DNA of 64,000 nucleotides from Gonocerus acuteangulatus. Its lineage: Eukaryota; Arthropoda; Insecta; Hemiptera; Coreidae. The position numbers and the translations under genes are program-made. The DNA lies in the NCBI GenBank assembly GCA_946811695.1, contig OX328132.1:100930935-100994934 (forward strand), read 5' to 3'. The first letter of the stretch is position 1; every line of letters begins with the position of its first letter. Positions 10,227-21,797 of the stretch are shown here, one piece after another. The notes beneath the pieces are model-generated. The model was given only the letters and a program-made list of their open reading frames with translations, had not been told where the DNA came from and did not search any database.

Positions 10227-11201
10227 TGGGTGTGCCCAAAAACTAAACTTAGGGAATCGATACAGGATGAAAAAAGAAATAAAAAAGCCCTTTGGCAAAA
10301 ATCTCGTTTTTGCTTCGGTTCTGAGAAAAATGCAAAAAAACTAAAACACAATTGTGAAAAGGCATTCTTTCATATTGCCTATATAAAAATCATTAAAAGT
10401 ATATGTTTTATCTCCCGACCCCTCTACCCACCCACCTCCTCCCCCAAAAAACAAGGAAAAATCTTCTTGGTCGAAACAATTGGGTTTGGCCCCTTGCAGC
10501 AATACAGGCATCAAATCGCACATTGACAGACTTGATGGCATTTGTGCCTTGATCTGCTGTAATCTGTTCTCAGGCCCATCTCAGCGACGGATGGCCCTTG
10601 ATCCAATGGGCTCTCTGTAGACCAAATCTTTAATGTGTCCCCTTGTTAAGAAATCCAAGGGCGTGAGGTCTGAAGATCGAACCGGCCAAGATACTGGCCC
10701 ACCACATCTTATCCAACGCCATGGATAGTTAGTGTCCAACCTATTTCGGACGCCCTTGCGGTAGTAGGCTGGGATATCAGTGACTTGGAACAAGCTTCCC
10801 AATCTCTGTGCCAAAGAGACTTCCTCCCAGAAAAACGACAGTGTATTATAGAGGAATGTGTGGACAGACTCTGCGTTAAGTCGAGGGGTTTAAAAATGAT
10901 TTCATTATTCCACACAAAATCAGAGGCATACTCACTCCTATATTTTTGGGGTGGGGGGATTAAAGGAGATGGAGGTGAGAGCATGAGTGGAGGAGGTGAG
11001 GAAGTGAAACTATACATATAGTTTTAACGATTTCTATATAGGCCTTATGAAAGACTATCTTCTCATAACTGTTTTTAGTTTTTTGCGTTTTTCTTTGAAA
11101 CAAAGCAAAAACAAGATATTTGCCAAAGGACTTTTTTTCTTTCTTTTTTCATCCTGCATCGATTCCCAAAGTTTGGCCGTTTATTTTGTGGACACCCTGT
11201 A
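10227..11201. mobile_element. Foldback DNA transposon carrying a DDE transposase relic
   Basis: The ends are imperfect inverted copies (left gggtgtgcccaaaaacta; right ...gtggacaccctgt). The arms extend to about 10460 on the left and 10945 on the right, sharing 'aatcgatRcaggatgaaaaa'. Between them, minus strand 10860-10500, are the peptides RWIRCGGPVSWP and RSSDLTPLDF, matching the 'RWIGRGGPxxWPxRSPDLTPLDFF' region of IS630/mariner-related DDE transposases. Stops and the missing N-terminal half show it is inactive. Confidence 0.65.
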
Positions 11202-11500
11202 CAAACAAAAACATCCAATGATATCCGTGTGTCATGTTCCCAAAACTTTTAGAAGTCAAGTTGAAAGCAGGAGTTTTTATTTGCCGCAACATATGAAAAC
11301 CATTATCTGATCCCCTCTTTTCAGAAAAAAAAACATGGGTAATAAGGAAAAGAAATGAAGGACCCTTTTAAAAGACTGGAATAAAGTTCTTTTTGCGGAA
11401 TATTAAAGACCCTTTATACAAAACCATTGTGCAATGCATGCTGGATGCTTAAGGCACTCAAGGGAGCAACATGAGCTTCAAAGTTTATTTCCTACTCCCA
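11202..11500. other. Intron, nothing recognised
   Basis: Mixed AT-rich sequence with no clear repeat or coding frame. Confidence 0.4.
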
Positions 11501-13040
11501 TGTTGATTACTTACTTACAGGCGGACACCAAGTCCGTGAAGGACCAAGGCCTTGATGAGCCAACAGCTCATTCCAGGCAGCTCTATCTGTTGCAAAACAC
11601 CTCCAACGGCGTATTCCCATTTCCTTCAAATCGTTCTCCACATCATCTGGCCAGCACAATCGAGGTTTTCCTGCCTCCTTCCACCACTCGGCATCCCATA
11701 CCGGAGCTTTCTTGGCAATCTCTCAGGTGTCATTCTCTCAATATGTCCCAACCATTTAAACCTTAGACGTTTTATGAAAGAAATTTTTTCTGGGTCTTCA
11801 TACAACTGTTTAAGCTCCTGACTGTTTTTTATTTTCCAAAAGTCACCACACTTTACTGGGCCATATATCCTTTGGAGTACCTTCCACTCCCAGAATTGTA
11901 GAATTCTTGTACTTTCTTTTGTTCGTGCCCATGCCTCGCTTCCATATGTGACTACTGGGCATATAACTTATAAATAACTTATAAATGTGGATCTTTGCTT
12001 TTCTGGAGAGCCCCTTGAACCTCAACAGTTTCTTCGCTCCAAACAGACATCTATTTCCAGCAGTAAGGGTGGGTTTACACTTGCTAGTTATTGCAGGATA
12101 TTTATATCAGAGAGAAATTGCGACTATTGAAACCCCATGTAAAATGTATGTCGGCAATAAATTCTACCATGAGCAATTTATTGCCGACATACATTTTACA
12201 TGGGGTTTCAATAGTCGCAATTTCTCTCTGATAGAAATATCCTGCAATAACTAGCAAGTGTAAACCCACCCTAAGACGGGCTTTATGTCTGGCACTACAT
12301 TGCACTCAGTTGAAATTATGCTGCCCAAGTACTTCAAATGTCTGCAGCTTTTGAAAATGACCCCTCCAAATTCTACAGACTCTTCTTCGTCGTGCTGTGT
12401 TGCCCTTGGTGTGCTCATGTACACAGTCTTGCTTTCACTGATTTCAAGTCCAAATTCCTTGGGAGCTCTAAGAAATCCGCCTGCTAACACTGATACTGTT
12501 CTCCCTCAAATCACTAAATCGTCAGCATACACCAGGTGATGTGTCAATCTATTGAAAATGGTGCCTCCGGGGTTTGTCCTTATTTTACGTATGCCTAATT
12601 CAAGGGCCAGATTAAATAAAACTACTGACAGGGGATCCGAAGTATCTTGAATATTAAAAAGCTTATATATTATCATTGACTTTTATCCTGCAACTAGTGT
12701 ACTTTAGGGTAATCTTAATTAGACGTATTATTTTACATGGCATACCCAATGAGTCTAGACCTTGACACATTTCTTCACGATCAGCATTGTCATATGCTTG
12801 CTTAAAGTCTGTCAAAAGATGATACAGCATTACATTATGCTTGTAAGTCCTTTCCAACATCTCCCTAAAAGTGAAAATATGATCAGTAGTTGACCTCCCT
12901 GGTTTAAAACCACATTGGTACTCTCCAATCTCTTTCTCAGCCTACATAAGGAAATTCCTCTGTAATTTTCGTATTCAAGTATATTTCCTTTCTTGAAGAT
13001 TGGGTAGACAAAAGCTTCAGACATTCACTTGGCATGTTCC
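11500..13040 (-). pseudogene. LINE reverse transcriptase relic
   Basis: Minus-strand frames give, in order, FVYPIFKKGNILEYENYRGI (RT motif), LLTDFKQAYDNADREEM (RT palm), GLEISESKTVYM with HLKYLGSIIS, RFKGLSRKAKIHIYK, and near 11750 a segment corresponding to 'RLRFKWLGHIERM'. This is the usual order in the RT and C-terminal part of RTE/craniofacial-type LINE proteins. Multiple frameshifts and stops are present, the catalytic region is degraded, and a small MITE interrupts it at 12068-12274. Confidence 0.75.
12068..12274. mobile_element. Foldback MITE inserted in the LINE relic (TAA target duplication)
   Basis: An almost perfect palindrome of about 207 bases starts GGGTGGGTTTACACTTGCTA and ends in its inverse. 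It is flanked by TAA on each side and splits the LINE coding sequence. A 3-base TWA duplication is typical of PIF/Harbinger-type elements, so a Harbinger-derived MITE is the best guess. No coding capacity. Confidence 0.75.
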
Positions 13041-13440
13041 TGGAGGTCCATAAGTAAAACATTATCACAAACAGTAGACGTTTTCTAGTCCTAGTTACTA
13101 GAACCTCTATTGACCCTTAATTACAACTTGTTTCAGACATTTCCATCTTCACTCTGCTGTATTATCATTTGAAGCTTGTAATGCTTGCTCTTTTTACTCC
13201 CATAACATTTTTCTGAAGGTATTTCTTACCATTTCATCCTTCAGCTTTTCTGTATTAATTAAAGTGACAGTTTCCGCTGGGAGTTTTGATCTTCTAGAGA
13301 CCCTTTGTCTTTACTTGCCTATAACTAGATTTTGATAACTATTACAATCCGCTCCTCTATAACTTTGTACATCCATTACATAGTCCAGTCATCTAGGACA
13401 TCGAGTTTGCAAAAAAAAAAAAAAAAAAAAAAAGAAGATT
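13041..13440. other. Probable LINE-derived or intronic sequence
   Basis: No readable coding frame. It may be decayed upstream LINE sequence. It ends in an A run at 13410-13432. Confidence 0.3.
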
Positions 13441-13689
13441 TCTCGGGGTATTGTTCGGGACCACCTCAGTAGTGTGTACCCAATTTGTCAGCTTCAAAAG
13501 ACCTGTGCTCACTGCGCACGAGTCGAAAAACCTTGAAATTTTAGGACGTTTTTTTGGTTTTCGCTTATAACTCGTAAACCATGCATCTTACAACAATTTG
13601 TACTCTCAGCTTTTTAAAAGTACAAATAATTTACAAGCTTCACCAATAATGTTAGGCAACGCACAAAGAGATTGGCTTAGGCTATATTT

Positions 13690-14080
13690 TTTCATTTGAT
13701 CAATCTCATCACTGTAAACGTATATGTTGTTTACAAAGACATCACTGGATTCTGGAAAGCAGATGGTAAGAAGAACTTTTTGAAAGGCTTAGGTCACCAA
13801 TTAATCACGAATTATGGCATCTGTTGGTCGCAAATTATTTTTCTATCTAGGCCTATCAATAAAAATATTAAGATATGTATGGAAGAACAAGGTTTGATGG
13901 TTATTCAGCCTGGAAATGAAGATGAAGTAGGAGAATGAAGCAGAAAGAAAAGGAAAAGGTGTAGTTTTTGTCCTTCCCCTAAAGACAATAAATATTCTTA
14001 ATTTTGTGACACTTGTGGCAAATGTGTATGCAAGTAGCATTGTTCCTGTGTTTGCAATTAATGTTATATTTTTTGATTTT
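13690..14080 (+). pseudogene. piggyBac transposase C-terminal relic
   Basis: The + strand encodes FFHLINLITVNVYVVYKD and later RKRCSFCPSPKDNKYS, then FCDTCGKCVCK and HCSCVC. PiggyBac transposases have a 'FFHLIDLxxVNAYILYK' segment and end in a Cys-rich zinc-binding domain (C-x2-C ... C-x2-C ... C). The order and spacing fit. Stops between segments show decay, and the catalytic Asp region is absent. Confidence 0.65.
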
Positions 14081-14706
14081 TCCTTATTAAATAAAAACTA
14101 CATAAATTTGAATTTTGTTAACTAATAACGTTCTCATTTTCATATTTTCAACTTCAATTAAGTACTTTTTTTTTTAAAGAAATGTTTATGTTAATTTTGA
14201 TAAGTATTGTATTATTTTAATAAGCGACAAGTATTTCAATAACTATTGGAGTTTATAATTATTTTTTTTAAATTACCTTACCCCAAAAAATCAATTTAAA
14301 ATATGGGTCACAGGAGACCCGACGCCACTAGTTATGGTGGGGTTTTAGACATCACCCCCTATTTCACCACTTCTCCCCCTCCATCTGAACCGCTTTCTCC
14401 AACATATTGCCCTTTCTTCCGGCCCATGCCTCTCGAATTTGGCCAATATTTCTTCACAAGTACTTAATAACTAAAATTTAGCCATTAAGAAGAGTGAAAA
14501 TATTTTCAAAACAGTAAATACCCTGAGTGGTCAAAGTGTCTAAAAATAAGAAAAATTTAGGATGTAAACAGTGGCGTTGGGTCAAGAAAGCATCGGGTAT
14601 TCTACACAGACTGGCGTCGGGTCAAATAGACAAAAAAACTACTCCTTTGACGAAGGTGTCACTATAACTAAAACTTGACGAAAACAATTCTAGGAGATAA
14701 CAATGG
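14081..14706. other. Intron, nothing recognised
   Basis: AT-rich, with a slightly GC-richer block near 14310-14440 that has no coding frame I recognise. Confidence 0.4.
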
Positions 14707-14949
14707 ACAGTGGCGGCTAAAGTGGGGGGGGGGGCGCTTGGGGGGCCTAGCCCCCCCTAGAATTAAAATGGACAATCTTTTTCAATTAAGTTAGAAAAAT
14801 AAATTGTTTAGGCAAATTAAGAGTAATAAGTTCTGATTAATGTATGTTCTTAGTTTATCAAATACTTCCTTAATGATTTCCAGGTGCCTGGTTATAAAAA
14901 TTTGACTCTACACCCCCAGGCACAGCGGTAAGCCCATACTAAATTAGCC
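14707..14949 (+). mobile_element. MITE family H copy (right end lost)
   Basis: It starts CAGTGGCGGCTAAAG with a G-rich block (ggggggggcgcttggggggc), then aattaagagtaataagttc and ccaggtgcctggttataaaa. The same order occurs at 59371-59630, where the right end still pairs with the left (CTAGAGCCGCCAATG). Here the right terminus is missing and the sequence passes into repeat A. Confidence 0.65.
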
Positions 14950-17630
14950 CACATGCTCAAAAATGGTCCAGTTTTGATGAAATTTGGTACAAAATTACTT
15001 TGTCTAGTTAATTTATTTATTGTATGCAAGGTTTCCCCATTGCAAGGAGTCGGCCTTATATAATGATTTTAGTCCTATATTAGTATTAAATTCATATACA
15101 TATATAGACACAGATCCAAACTTATACACATATTTTCTATTTATATAAGTCATAGGTTTGAATATAAGACTATAAGAAATAATAAAATTTAACTAAAAAT
15201 AAGTACCAGCTTCTGAGCATTAAATTCAAGGAATATTTACACACATTTACTAAACGTATAATAAAACTTCATTAATACAATGTAAAAAGAATTAAAATTA
15301 TTCCTAATTAGTGAAAACATTCCTAAAAATGGATTACTTAATATTAAATGTTTATTTTTATTTGCAGTTCTAAGTTTTTTTAAATTTGTTTTTATTTTTA
15401 TTTTTAGTACAATTATTATTTGGGAGGAGGATTATCCTCAGTCTCCTGGTAATTATTATTACTAATATTATTATATTAACACTTTCAGTGGCTATTTACA
15501 TCTAAAACTACTGGTTTTATTAGTTTGGTGTTAGATAATATAAGCAACCCACCACTCGCTCTCCCATGACTCTTCTCATCAGCTGGTAGTGTAGGTGCAG
15601 ATGTTAGCCAAATATTTGAGCAGCATACGAGCCCACAATTGGTAAAATGGTTGACTTCTTTAATTAGGTTTTGGAAGCTAGAACTATTCCAAAATAATAT
15701 CGTAAATTTAAATTCACTCCATTTTCTTCTTTCCTTCAGCTTTTCTTCCTGAGACTGTAATGATAATTCTGTAATTGATAATCATTTTCATTAATATTTC
15801 CTACTGAGTCGAGCCATTGCTTCAGCGCACTATTCCCAAACTGCTTATGCTTATTGGTGGTTCCAGACTTGTTGAATAAATACTTTTCTGAGGCTTCAGT
15901 CTCAGGGCTTGATTTTTTTCCCCCTCTTTTTCTTTCTTCTTGATTTTTTCTTGATTTTAGTTTGCACTTCATTCGAGCCATCCTTAAACAAAGTTTCTTT
16001 CGCCTCATCGATGAAGAATTCTTTACCATTTATCAACAGTTTATTATTGATCAACTTTACAGACATTCCTCTCTTTCTTGCCTCCGTTCTATATAGTACA
16101 TTCAATTCTCTACAAATGTTTCTAATTTCTACCAGCAAATCCTCGGATATATTAATATTGGTATTTTTCAATTTAGGCATTAATGTCAGTATTTTTTTGT
16201 TTTTTCTTTAGTGCTAAAAATCTAACCAGTACAGGTCTATTCCCTTTGACTCTCCTAAGGCGTCTATCAAAGTCAATATCATGCTCATATATTTGTCTAA
16301 TTTCAAAGCTCAAGTTCGCTAACCAGCAGAATCCGCCTAACGGACCACGGTTTTATGGGTGAACAAAAATCGTTGCGCATAGTTCTTCTTGTTTATAGAC
16401 TTGCATTTTTATAGGTTCTAAAACACTGGGAAACGAATGAAACTATTTCCAAGGCATTATCTCTAACCGTTTTTTGAGAAAAGTGGACCAAACAATTTTT
16501 TCTAACTAATTCCTAAGAGGTACTTATAATTGCTTAATTCAGTGAAATATTTTCTACATGTTTGAATTTTGTCCAAACAATGGTTTTTAAATTTTGGTTA
16601 GATTTGGAGTTCAGGCAGTATTAAACAAAAATATTTCCTTGCATAAAAAGTTTTGGGTTCTTCTTATATTTTCTTAAATATTTTGAAAATGGCTGGGAAA
16701 TTGTATTAAGTGGAAGGTGACCATTCAAAGGCTTACTAAGTTTTCTACAGAAAAGGTTCTCAAGCAATATTTGATTGGGCGTCATTCCCAGAAATAAGTG
16801 GTTAAAACTTTAAAGTTGTTGGTTTTGTTTAGTTGAACGGTTTGTTTAGTCTGTTTCCCTTAGTTTTTTCTTGCTTGTTATTTCTGTAATTGCTTATATA
16901 AGGAAAACGTACTTGTCTGTAAGAGAAGATACGTAAAATGAGAACCAATTTTCTGTTTTTTAAAATAGAACTTTCCGAGCGCAATTCCTAGAGTATTTAC
17001 TGTACGAGTAAAGGCAGTGTTAGTATTTTCTACAGACTGTACTGTTTGTTGGTTTTTTTCTTTTGAACCTTTTTTTTCTCTATTTCCATCTCTTTTAATT
17101 GGCTGTTTTTTTTTCATTTAGCATTAAACTGCTAATTACCTGAACAGCCGATGCACCAAAATAAAAACCATTTTATTTTATTATTTTAAAAAACGTATTT
17201 ATAATTTGTCACAAAAGATCAAAACAAACTAATAACTGTTTATATTCCTATTTTTGTCTCTGTTTACCTCAGTTTTTAATTGATTGTTTTTGTTTCTCAT
17301 TTTACCTTAGTTTTTATTTTCATTGCATTTTTTCAATAAGATATGACTAATAAAAGAGACGAATGTTTTTTATTTTGAATTGACTTATAGAGCCTTGCTT
17401 TAGAATGAGGGAGAGCCAGATTGAGTTATTTCCTCTTCTGTGTAAGTTGGCTACTTTCCCGTGCCTTGGTACCTTAATATTGATTTTATTTGGTGTTCCT
17501 CGAGTGGGTGTTGACAATTTTCATGGAATTAAAAATAAATAAACAAATGTTTATTTCTATTTTAAGTTTTCCAAATGACACTAAAGATAAGAACGAAAAA
17601 GCCTTAAGATGCAGTTCCTGAGAGTCGAAC
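14945..17630 (+). mobile_element. Repeat A, old copy interrupted by a LINE
   Basis: Sequence like 'ggtccagttttgatgaaatt' at about 14966 and 'agttcgctaaccagcagaat' after 16303 matches consecutive parts of the intact copy at 5145-6503. The end at 17575-17630 (ataagaacg...gcagttcctg...gtcgaac) matches the repeat A terminus. The 5' end is missing and substitutions are frequent, so this is an older copy. Confidence 0.65.
15004..16292 (-). pseudogene. LINE insertion with ORF1-like relic and 10-base target duplication
   Basis: Flanks are TTGTCTAGTT (15000-15009) and TTGTCTAATT (16293-16302), an almost perfect target duplication. On the minus strand the 5' part encodes FDRRLRRVKGNRPVLVRF, then ISEDLLVEIRNICRELNVLY and LINNKLLINGKEFFIDE, the layout of the RNA-binding ORF1 of arthropod LINEs. 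A basic, Lys-rich stretch follows. The 3' end (plus-strand aatttatttattgtatgcaaggtttcccc) is shared with the short insertion at 29652-29715. It is internally deleted or truncated and lacks reverse transcriptase. Confidence 0.6.
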
Positions 17631-18639
17631 TTGCAAAAGTTTAGCTGCCTGCTGGAGAGGAATATTCACCACAGACATCGTCTTAACAAGTAAACATTCT
17701 CTGTTTGGAGTGTACCACTAGATCAGATATCTGCTCGGGAGGAGGTACTAGGAAGGCTGGAGGGTTTTATTGCACTCCCTAAATGAAGAAGCAGCCTAAG
17801 AGAGCTGACAGCTATATTCCTGAGGTCCAGATTTGTACAATCTCTCTATCCTTCAGGAAGTCATGCAGCCAAATGCTTTCGCAGAAATATGATTACATTT
17901 TTTTGGTTGTATGCTGCGTAGCTCATTAAAAAAATAACAATTCTGTCTGTTTATCTTGTACATTTTTTTTTAAAATTCATTTAACAGTACTATGAGTATT
18001 TTAGTATTTTTAATGCATTTAACACTAAAATTAATATTTTAGTAATGGAAGTTAAATAAATTAGAAACATATTTGTAATAGTGTCTTCCTAAAAAATGAG
18101 AAAAGCATTTGCAACATTGTTTTCCTAGAGTGAGGCAGAGGGAAATATTTCCGATTAAAATACTGTTTCCTGTGCCGTTCCGACAATATTTTTTTTCTTT
18201 GAGATTTCATGAGAATAGGTTTTTACATTTTTCATGAAAGGTCATGTGTATAATTAAGTGTCCATTTATATATTCAAATTCCTTCTCAAGGATAATTATT
18301 AGACTGCTTGTAGCTAAATAGTTGTATTTATATTACTTAGAACTATATGATTGTTTCAAGTGGGTTTTTATACAGTACTATTTTTTATTTATAGGAAATT
18401 CAACTAGTTTTCAGAGTCAACTACTTACAGAACTACTCCAATAATACACGGATCACTTTTTCATTAAGAAACATTCTTGTGTTGAAAGCTATAAGTAACT
18501 CTCCTTGTATCTCTTATTATTAATTGTTATCATATTAAACGTGTCAAATTGCACATACACCATTATTATAGCTAACCTCGCCCCATTATAATCATAAAAT
18601 GAGAAAATTATTATGATTTAATGCCATACATTGTTTCAG
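17631..18639. other. Intron upstream of first forkhead exon
   Basis: No gene or known repeat is recognised. A GC-richer block at about 17640-17870 has no readable frame. The acceptor region ends in 'ttgtttcag'. Confidence 0.45.
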
Positions 18640-18716
18640 AGATTGAGAGGAATAGGGAATTTTATAAAACAGCAGATGTACGCCCTCCTTTTACATATGC
18701 TTCTTTAATTAGGCAG
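18640..18716 (+). CDS. FoxP: FoxP exon: start of forkhead domain
   Basis: The exon encodes [20 protein letters not shown] then ASLIRQ, the N-terminal part of the FoxP forkhead (helix 1, '[12 protein letters not shown]'). The borders are tttcag|AGATTG and AGGCAG|gtgagt. It ends in phase 0. The intron beyond begins with a long T run (18735-18790). Confidence 0.97.
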
Positions 18717-18731
18717 GTGAGTCCAGAGCGA

Positions 18732-18769
<38 letters not shown>

Positions 18770-19278
18770 TTTTTTTTTTTTTTATTTTTTAGCATATGAA
18801 CCTTTTACATTATGCCACAAATGTAAGAGGAAGCTTCAAGTTTACCAAAATACTAATAAAATAACTAAATATTTTCCAATGCGTTCTGAGGTATGGGAAG
18901 TATATTTCAAATTTTTCATTACTAAACTCATCCCTTCACTCTTGACTGAGTTCTATGAATTGTATGCTAGTTGGTTTCTCCCTCCGATGTCCAGATTTTA
19001 AAGCCTTATTTCATAATCAAATTATAGGGGCCTTCAGTGCAGTTTAATTTTTATTCACATTAAAAAGTGATTCTATAGTAATTTCTATTTGATATTGAAT
19101 ATTATAATTTAACATTTGTCTCTTCTTTACAATTCTTTTAATTAGTTTTTGTAATATAATACAAAACAATTTTTAAAGAAAAATAAAGATTTAATTCTTC
19201 ACTGTTTTGATATTAATATTGAGAATAATAATTATTAGGATTTAATAATTATTAGGATTTAAATCATAATAATTATTA
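18717..19278. other. Intron with T run
   Basis: It holds a T-rich low-complexity tract (18735-18790). The apparent open frame across it is not a gene. Confidence 0.6.
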
Positions 19279-19360
19279 GGGGGGTCTCCCGTGGTCTAGT
19301 GGCTAGCGCCTTAGATTCATAAGCAGGAGATGTTGGGTTTGATCCCCACCGGTGCACAGT
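19279..19360 (+). mobile_element. SINE tRNA-like head fragment
   Basis: It reads GGGGTCTCCCGTGGTCTAGT then GGCTAGCGCC, TTAGATTCATAAGC and GGTTTGATCCCCACCGG. A-box, CAT anticodon loop and B-box-like blocks line up with a tRNA, but the acceptor stem is incomplete and the same head occurs in the SINE at 7934-8111. It is therefore a SINE head rather than a tRNA gene. Confidence 0.7.
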
Positions 19361-20404
19361 GTAACGAAGTAGTGAGGATTATGGACAAAAATCATTAACC
19401 ACTAGTTACTTTCAAATAAACATTTTTATCAATTGAAATCAACTCAAAACAAGGTAACAATAGTATAATAATGCATACTATATGGCTATAATTATATTAA
19501 TTGTAATATTTGTAATATTAATAGAAATAATATAGCAAGTAATTATATTATTAATAACAATATCATAAAATATATTATAACTGTAACATATAATGTAGTA
19601 ATAGTATGGTAGTAAATTATACTTATAGTAATATTGCCATAGAATAATAATATTTTACCATTTTCTATGAAATTATTAAATAATTTCTTAATTACCAGTA
19701 TTTATGTAAGAGTTTTTTCTCTGTGGTGAACATGTTCCCACATTTTTTACATATAATATAGGACTAAACTGGCAGTCTTTTTAATATTGCTTAATATTTC
19801 TTTAGGATCATCCTGCAGATTAAATTTAATCATTTGCCCAAGGATTAATACCGTTTTCTTGGATTTATCCACATTTTTTTTCGAATTTGGAAGAAAAAAT
19901 GATGATGGATCTAAAAATAAAACTCTTTGGAATCGGCAAATTTAGGCAAACTAAATTGCCTTCAGTACATTATACTTGAGGTAAACTTTAAGCTCTAAAA
20001 AACTTGGGATGTGTTCTGATGAAGTTTTTTTGCTATGGTCTATAAAAATTTTGTACTTAAAAATAAATTAAAAGATCAATGAAAAATAATTCAGGATAAG
20101 CAATAAGGGAGTAATTACCCATTATCAATTATATCAGATAAAAAAGGAATAGTTTTGACGTAATTTCCTTCAGATGACTTAATAAAAACACTGTCCTGTC
20201 TTCAACGAGAGAGGCTCAAACTTATTGTTGGTATAAAGCAGGTTTTAAAGACTTTGCCTTGTTTATAATTCTGCTAATGTGTTTGTAGATCTAAATAAAA
20301 CTAATATTTATTAGTTTTATACGATTTTAATTCCTTGAATAGTTTCTAAACATAGCTAGAGGATTAAAAATTAAATATAAGAAACAAAAATTTAGATTTT
20401 TGTC
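19361..20404. other. AT-rich intron, nothing recognised
   Basis: Very AT-rich, with many short TAATA-type repeats at 19480-19660. No coding frame. Confidence 0.5.
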
Positions 20405-20495
20405 CATTGGACGTTACACTGTGCGGTGGCAGGAATTTTCTCATCTCAGGGAAAATTCCTCGCTGCACCCTGGATGTCGGCGCTAATGATAAAAA
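20405..20495 (+). repeat. SINE body fragment
   Basis: It contains ggcaggaattttctcatctc and ctggatgtcggcgctaatga, both found in the SINE at 7934-8111 on the opposite strand. The tRNA-like head is absent. Confidence 0.6.
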
Positions 20496-20619
20496 TAATA
20501 ATAATAAAAAAAAAATTATTAGGGAATACATATAAACAAGGAAGGACAGAAACCATACTAAATATACTGCTTTCATCTTTTTAATATTTAAAAAAAAATG
20601 TGATATGTTTATATTTCAG

Positions 20620-20721
20620 TCAATAATTGAATCGCCTGATAAACAATTAACCTTGAATGAGATCTACAATTGGTTCCAAAATACATTCTGCTACTTCAGG
20701 AGGAATGCTGCCACATGGAAG
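20620..20721 (+). CDS. FoxP: FoxP exon: forkhead helices 2 and linker
   Basis: This 34-codon exon encodes [20 protein letters not shown] then [14 protein letters not shown], the middle of the FoxP forkhead. The FoxP-specific [10 protein letters not shown] block, which in vertebrate members supports domain swapping, is present. The borders are atttcag|TCAATA and GGAAG|gtaatt; both phases are 0, so it can join either 25801 or 26409. Confidence 0.97.
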
Positions 20722-21797
20722 GTAATTGTAAAAATTTCCTATTATTAATAAGTCAAGGGAAGAAATTTATTACAATTTCTTCTTCAAATACATGCTAAAG
20801 GGTCATTTTTTGAATAATATACTCAAGGAAATGCTTATTATAATGAACTCTACTGGATATATTATCACAATTAAAGTATGTAACACTCAAGGGAGGAACT
20901 CTTGTGGAGCTGTTGTAGGCATTCATCTTTTCTGATGGAAATTATGTATTTTTTTTTCTTCTGAAAGTACTGCTATTAAATATTAAATTTTTATATATTT
21001 TAAATTTTGTTGGTAATTGTCATGGTTTTACAGGGATTTCAGATATTCATGACAATTCAGACTCTTCTCTGGCAGAATATTGTAAAATATATATATATAT
21101 ATATATAAAATTCTTCTGTGTGCGAGTGTTTACTTTTTTTTTGTTTGCTTGTATTGGCACCTACATTTGAGCGTGACAAAAAAATGACACTTGCGGCCTG
21201 CAAGAATGAATAGCATTAGTCATTATCTTAAGGCTAAACTGTCCTTGGGTTTATCACAGCCTAAAAGGACTCTCAGAATAAGATTAATAATCAAACATGT
21301 TAAGTATATAATCATCTCTGTATTCTGAGTTGTTATCTGGGGATATGAAAGCACAGAGCAAGAACACTATTCACTTCAGTGCATTTTAATATTTGTAGAA
21401 ATATCCGTTATTTTAAGACTCTAAATATGCACAAGGCTTATATTATGAAAGCTCATCAGCCAGAACGAGTTTCTCGGGGGATTAAGTTTCTAAAAGAAGG
21501 ACTGAACGTTATAGGTATGAATGGTGGATTAAAGTTGAAATATGTTACTTTAGCAAAGATGAAGAGTAATGGAAGAAAGGCTGTGTAGCTACATAGTTTC
21601 AACTGTTTTACAAAGTTTTGAATTTTAGGAGGAGTGTCGTAGTGTAATCTTAAATAGCGAACTATTTTATTTTATCAGCTAGATTAATGGTGTTGCATAT
21701 TAATGAAAATAAAATAACTTAGTGAAGGGGAGAGAAACAACTACTGTTTCATGTGCAACCTCAATGAAAAAATGGATGTCAGTATCTGGTCTTAGTA
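20722..21797. other. Intron, nothing recognised
   Basis: It has a short (TA)n near 21088-21107. An open frame at 21379-21588 has no recognisable homology and lies in an intron. Confidence 0.45.

Noticed and set aside
15902..16211. + strand Phe/Leu-rich frame that looks like a membrane protein
   Set aside because: Reverse of a Lys-rich LINE ORF1 relic that has recognisable motifs on the minus strand.
19279..19360. Possible tRNA-Met gene
   Set aside because: Acceptor stem does not pair and the head recurs in a SINE with a body.
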